From positions 232,984-296,983 of the forward strand of contig JARGSG010000041.1 of the NCBI GenBank assembly GCA_030374805.1: DNA of 64,000 nt, given 5' to 3'. Origin of the DNA: Gracilaria gracilis (Eukaryota; Rhodophyta; Florideophyceae; Gracilariales; Gracilariaceae). This document shows, piece after piece, positions 61,371 to 64,000 of this stretch. The notes beneath the pieces are model-generated. The model saw only the letters and a program-made list of their open reading frames with translations, was not told the origin of the DNA and did not search any database. The position numbers were made by a program, and so were the translations under genes. How positions within the stretch are numbered: the first letter of the stretch is position 1; each line of letters opens with the position of its first letter.

Positions 61371-64000
61371 TACTTTCCGTTTGCGCGAGCATAGCTGGAG
61401 CGTCAGGGATGTCGTCCGTGTCCCTGATTTGACGACAAAGCCCATTCCCATTACCAAGTGTCTGCGAGAAGCGTACCGCCGTCATCAACAGTTAGTCAAT
61501 TTGTCTTCTTTCTCACTACGCCAAAGTTTGTCGTGGGCTGTGAGTAACTTACGGTAAGATGTGGCACTCTGCGGGATTGCGCGTGGGTTGTCATCAGCGT
61601 CAAACATGTACGTCAGATGGTTGCCATTCGCATTGCTGTGTCAACAGGATGAAAAGTGCATTACGTACGGAAATAGGCGGCATCTGGATTGTATGCTTTC
61701 ATTGGCATCACCGTCCAGAAACCAGGGTACAACATGGCTCTATTTCTAGACACCAGCGCGCCGAGTGTTGTACGTCTTGATGCTGCTTTTGTTCCATGTC
61801 GTTTGGTACTCACCATATCCGAGAACCCAAAAGTTATGCAAGTAAAGATGCCTACAAGAGAAAGTCACAGGGAGCAAGGTCAGTATCACACACTGCTACT
61901 AATAAGTCATGTTTTGCCGTTCGTCGTGTATCATACCAAGGATGGATCTCGTCGTCCCGAGAGAGCGCCATAGTCTTCCGGAACACCCAGTCGATCACCT
62001 CGTCCTTTTTAGCTTTCACAACCTGCGTCCCCTCTTTGGCCGACTCGGACAGGCCGGCTTTTGAAAGGCTTAATGTCTAATCAAACGAAGTCGGCGTTCT
62101 TGTTTGTTGGACATTTGTCTTGGTGTCACGGTATAACTCCATCTTGATGGAATTGAAGGATCGAAGAAGAGCCATCTACATACGAAATGATGCTCATTGC
62201 TCACACAAGTCGTTGGTTTTGTGCACCAAGGTACACCAAAGTACGATCTGCTGGTGGACATATTGGTCCTCTTTCTTAAGCGGAAGCGACGGGCGTGCAT
62301 CAGTGACCATGTGATGTCGTCGTATTTTGGCGTCGTTGATGGCCTTCGCAACGGCTCGTCGGCGCAGCTGTTTTTGCTGTAGCGAAGAATTGCTAGCCCT
62401 CGTGGTTCGCTCTTTTTATGACGTATGTTGGTCTCCATCCAGAACAACCCTGTCTTGAGTTTTGATTATTTTCGTGGTCGTTTGTCAGAAACTCGTGATA
62501 TGTGACTACATACGTTGTGAGAAGCATATAACAGTGTTACGTACCGTTTTGACGACGAGATTTTCGAAGTTGTCGCAGCCACTTTGCTCGCAGCAATGCG
62601 CTATATGTCTGGCCAGAGCCCACGTCCAGAAACCTTGTGTTGAATGGTTTCAACAGAGTGGTTTTAGCTTCGACCAAAGTGTATTCTCGCTCATCTCGAT
62701 GTACTAAAGTGTTAACGTCTTTCCGACAATTGTAGATATCTTTATCTGTGAATCCCTGTGAATCCCGCAGTCATGTGCACATCGTTCTGTAGTAAACTAA
62801 TTTCGATTCTTGAACGCTGTGCTTCTGGCCATTTTTTACTCTGCAAAGGAGAAAGGCCAGTATTGGCTGCGAGACACCAGTACAGATCGTTGCGCTCTAC
62901 GCCTAGCGCTTCAATGCACGAAACCCACAGACTTAGCAACAGCATGAACAACTTTGCGTCGCCTCTTGCCAGCACCCAAGGCACATCTATCGTTAGATAC
63001 AAATAGAATTTTCGTCGCATACTAAAGTCCTTAAAAGTCGTTCCCTTTCCATTAAATCAGCAGCCCCAAGCCCCTGCAGGACATCCTTATCCACGACATC
63101 GCAGACAGATCCACTTGCTAGTTCATCAGCGAGCTACTGTTCAGCAAATTCAAAATCTCCCTTCATTTTTGAGACAACAAGCACATAGACTTTAGTACTC
63201 CACGGTATAAAAAGCAAATTGTGCTTAAAGAGTGCACGATAAACGTTTCATCTTTATTAGTATTGCCTAATCCTGTTACTGTAGCGAGAATATTGTCGGA
63301 TTTCTCACAGGATGGGAATCGACAAGGCTGAAATGAACCGAATACATTTGTGCCGAAAGACTCCATTCATTTTGTGGAGTCTTGCTTGCACTACTGTCTA
63401 CACATTAAAGGGTTTATCTAACAATCCATTTGATCTTTACCTTGTACGTTCAAGCCGCCAATATTCTACAAATTGACTGGCAAAACTCTTTGCTTTCTGT
63501 TTAGGACAAGCACACACTACTGAAGTGTTCTCCTTCTTGATTAAGAAATGTAACAGACTACGTTTCGGAGATTGATTTGACTTTCGTAGTAGGATTAAAG
63601 TGGTGAATAATAGACTTTTTTTCTATTATATGTGGAAATGATCCTCCATGGCTACGCAGCATACCAATCCAAGCATGGCGCAGTTTTGAACCTTGACCCT
63701 CAAAATTTGATTCAGTTGTGTAGCAAATAAATGACCCCTTCGTGTGTATTCTATGTAAACGCCGAGCTTACGGGAGAGCCCGAAGGGGGTCTGTGTGTCA
63801 TAAGCTTTTGAATTGTTTGGAATTTGTTTACAATTATCTGTACGATTTTGTGAGGCAGTAACCTATGAACGAGTATCTAAGAGCCCTTTTGTAGCCTCGT
63901 CGGCTTCAAAATGGTCACGGATTGTCACTGTCCACTGTTACGTTACATGTCAGCTGACAAAGGGAGAGACCCCTGTACTTGGGGTTATATTGGCAAATAA
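61371..64000. other. No supported gene to the end of the window
   Basis: About 2.6 kb of mixed composition. Frames of 60-125 codons occur on both strands (for example 62070-62447 minus and 62742-63020 minus) without recognisable domains, signal peptides or consistent starts. No tRNA, rRNA, LTR or tandem repeat was seen. Confidence 0.5.

Overview
The window is nuclear DNA of a eukaryote. It carries three LTR retrotransposons with paired LTRs, 5-bp target duplications and tRNA-type primer sites. It also has a spliceosomal intron, TATA boxes about 90-155 bp upstream of start codons, an AATAAA signal, and recognisable eukaryotic proteins (SLY1, RABL3, DIS3, an NB-ARC protein, a STE20-like kinase, a complex I subunit). 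Mostly intron-free genes scattered in old, decayed Ty1/copia DNA would suit a florideophyte red alga of the Chondrus type. That assignment is an inference and no sequence search was possible.

Layout. 1-750: a truncated 5' LTR and its primer-binding site. 957-1247 and 9040-9330: two outlying, probably defective members of a secreted-protein family. 1792-8504 (element 1) and 10038-16388 (element 2): related complete copia elements on the minus strand with broken gag and pol. 16856-23999 (element 3): a third, unrelated copia element on the minus strand. It carries an extra decayed reading frame on the opposite strand between pol and the 3' LTR. 24570-25401: a solo LTR of the same family as 1-734. 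25.4-28.4 kb: gene-poor DNA with a dispersed hairpin repeat and an 18-bp tandem repeat.

28.4-45.0 kb is the most distinctive region. Eight intact genes encode small secreted proteins rich in Gly, Ala and Pro that I do not recognise. Five on the minus strand have a Pro/Ala linker and three on the plus strand lack it. All have a signal peptide, a start of the mature chain at or near Ala-Pro, a Gly-rich core without cysteine, and their own TATA box. They look like structural or matrix proteins made by tandem duplication.

45-62 kb is a patchwork. An intact RABL3-like GTPase gene with one intron lies between two damaged pieces of SLY1. Fragments of DIS3, perhaps a WD40 protein, perhaps a family-2 glycosyltransferase, an NB-ARC protein, a kinase and NDUFS6 lie side by side in mixed orientation. 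At 55.2-57.7 kb a tyrosine recombinase and a putative DNA-binding protein diverge from a 0.4-kb array of palindromes with core GAACGTTCA. The same palindrome occurs in a clean 26-bp tandem array at 45.8 kb, bracketed by a 28-bp direct repeat. This two-gene unit with matching palindrome arrays is the best candidate here for an undescribed mobile or regulatory system. The last 2.6 kb show no supported gene.
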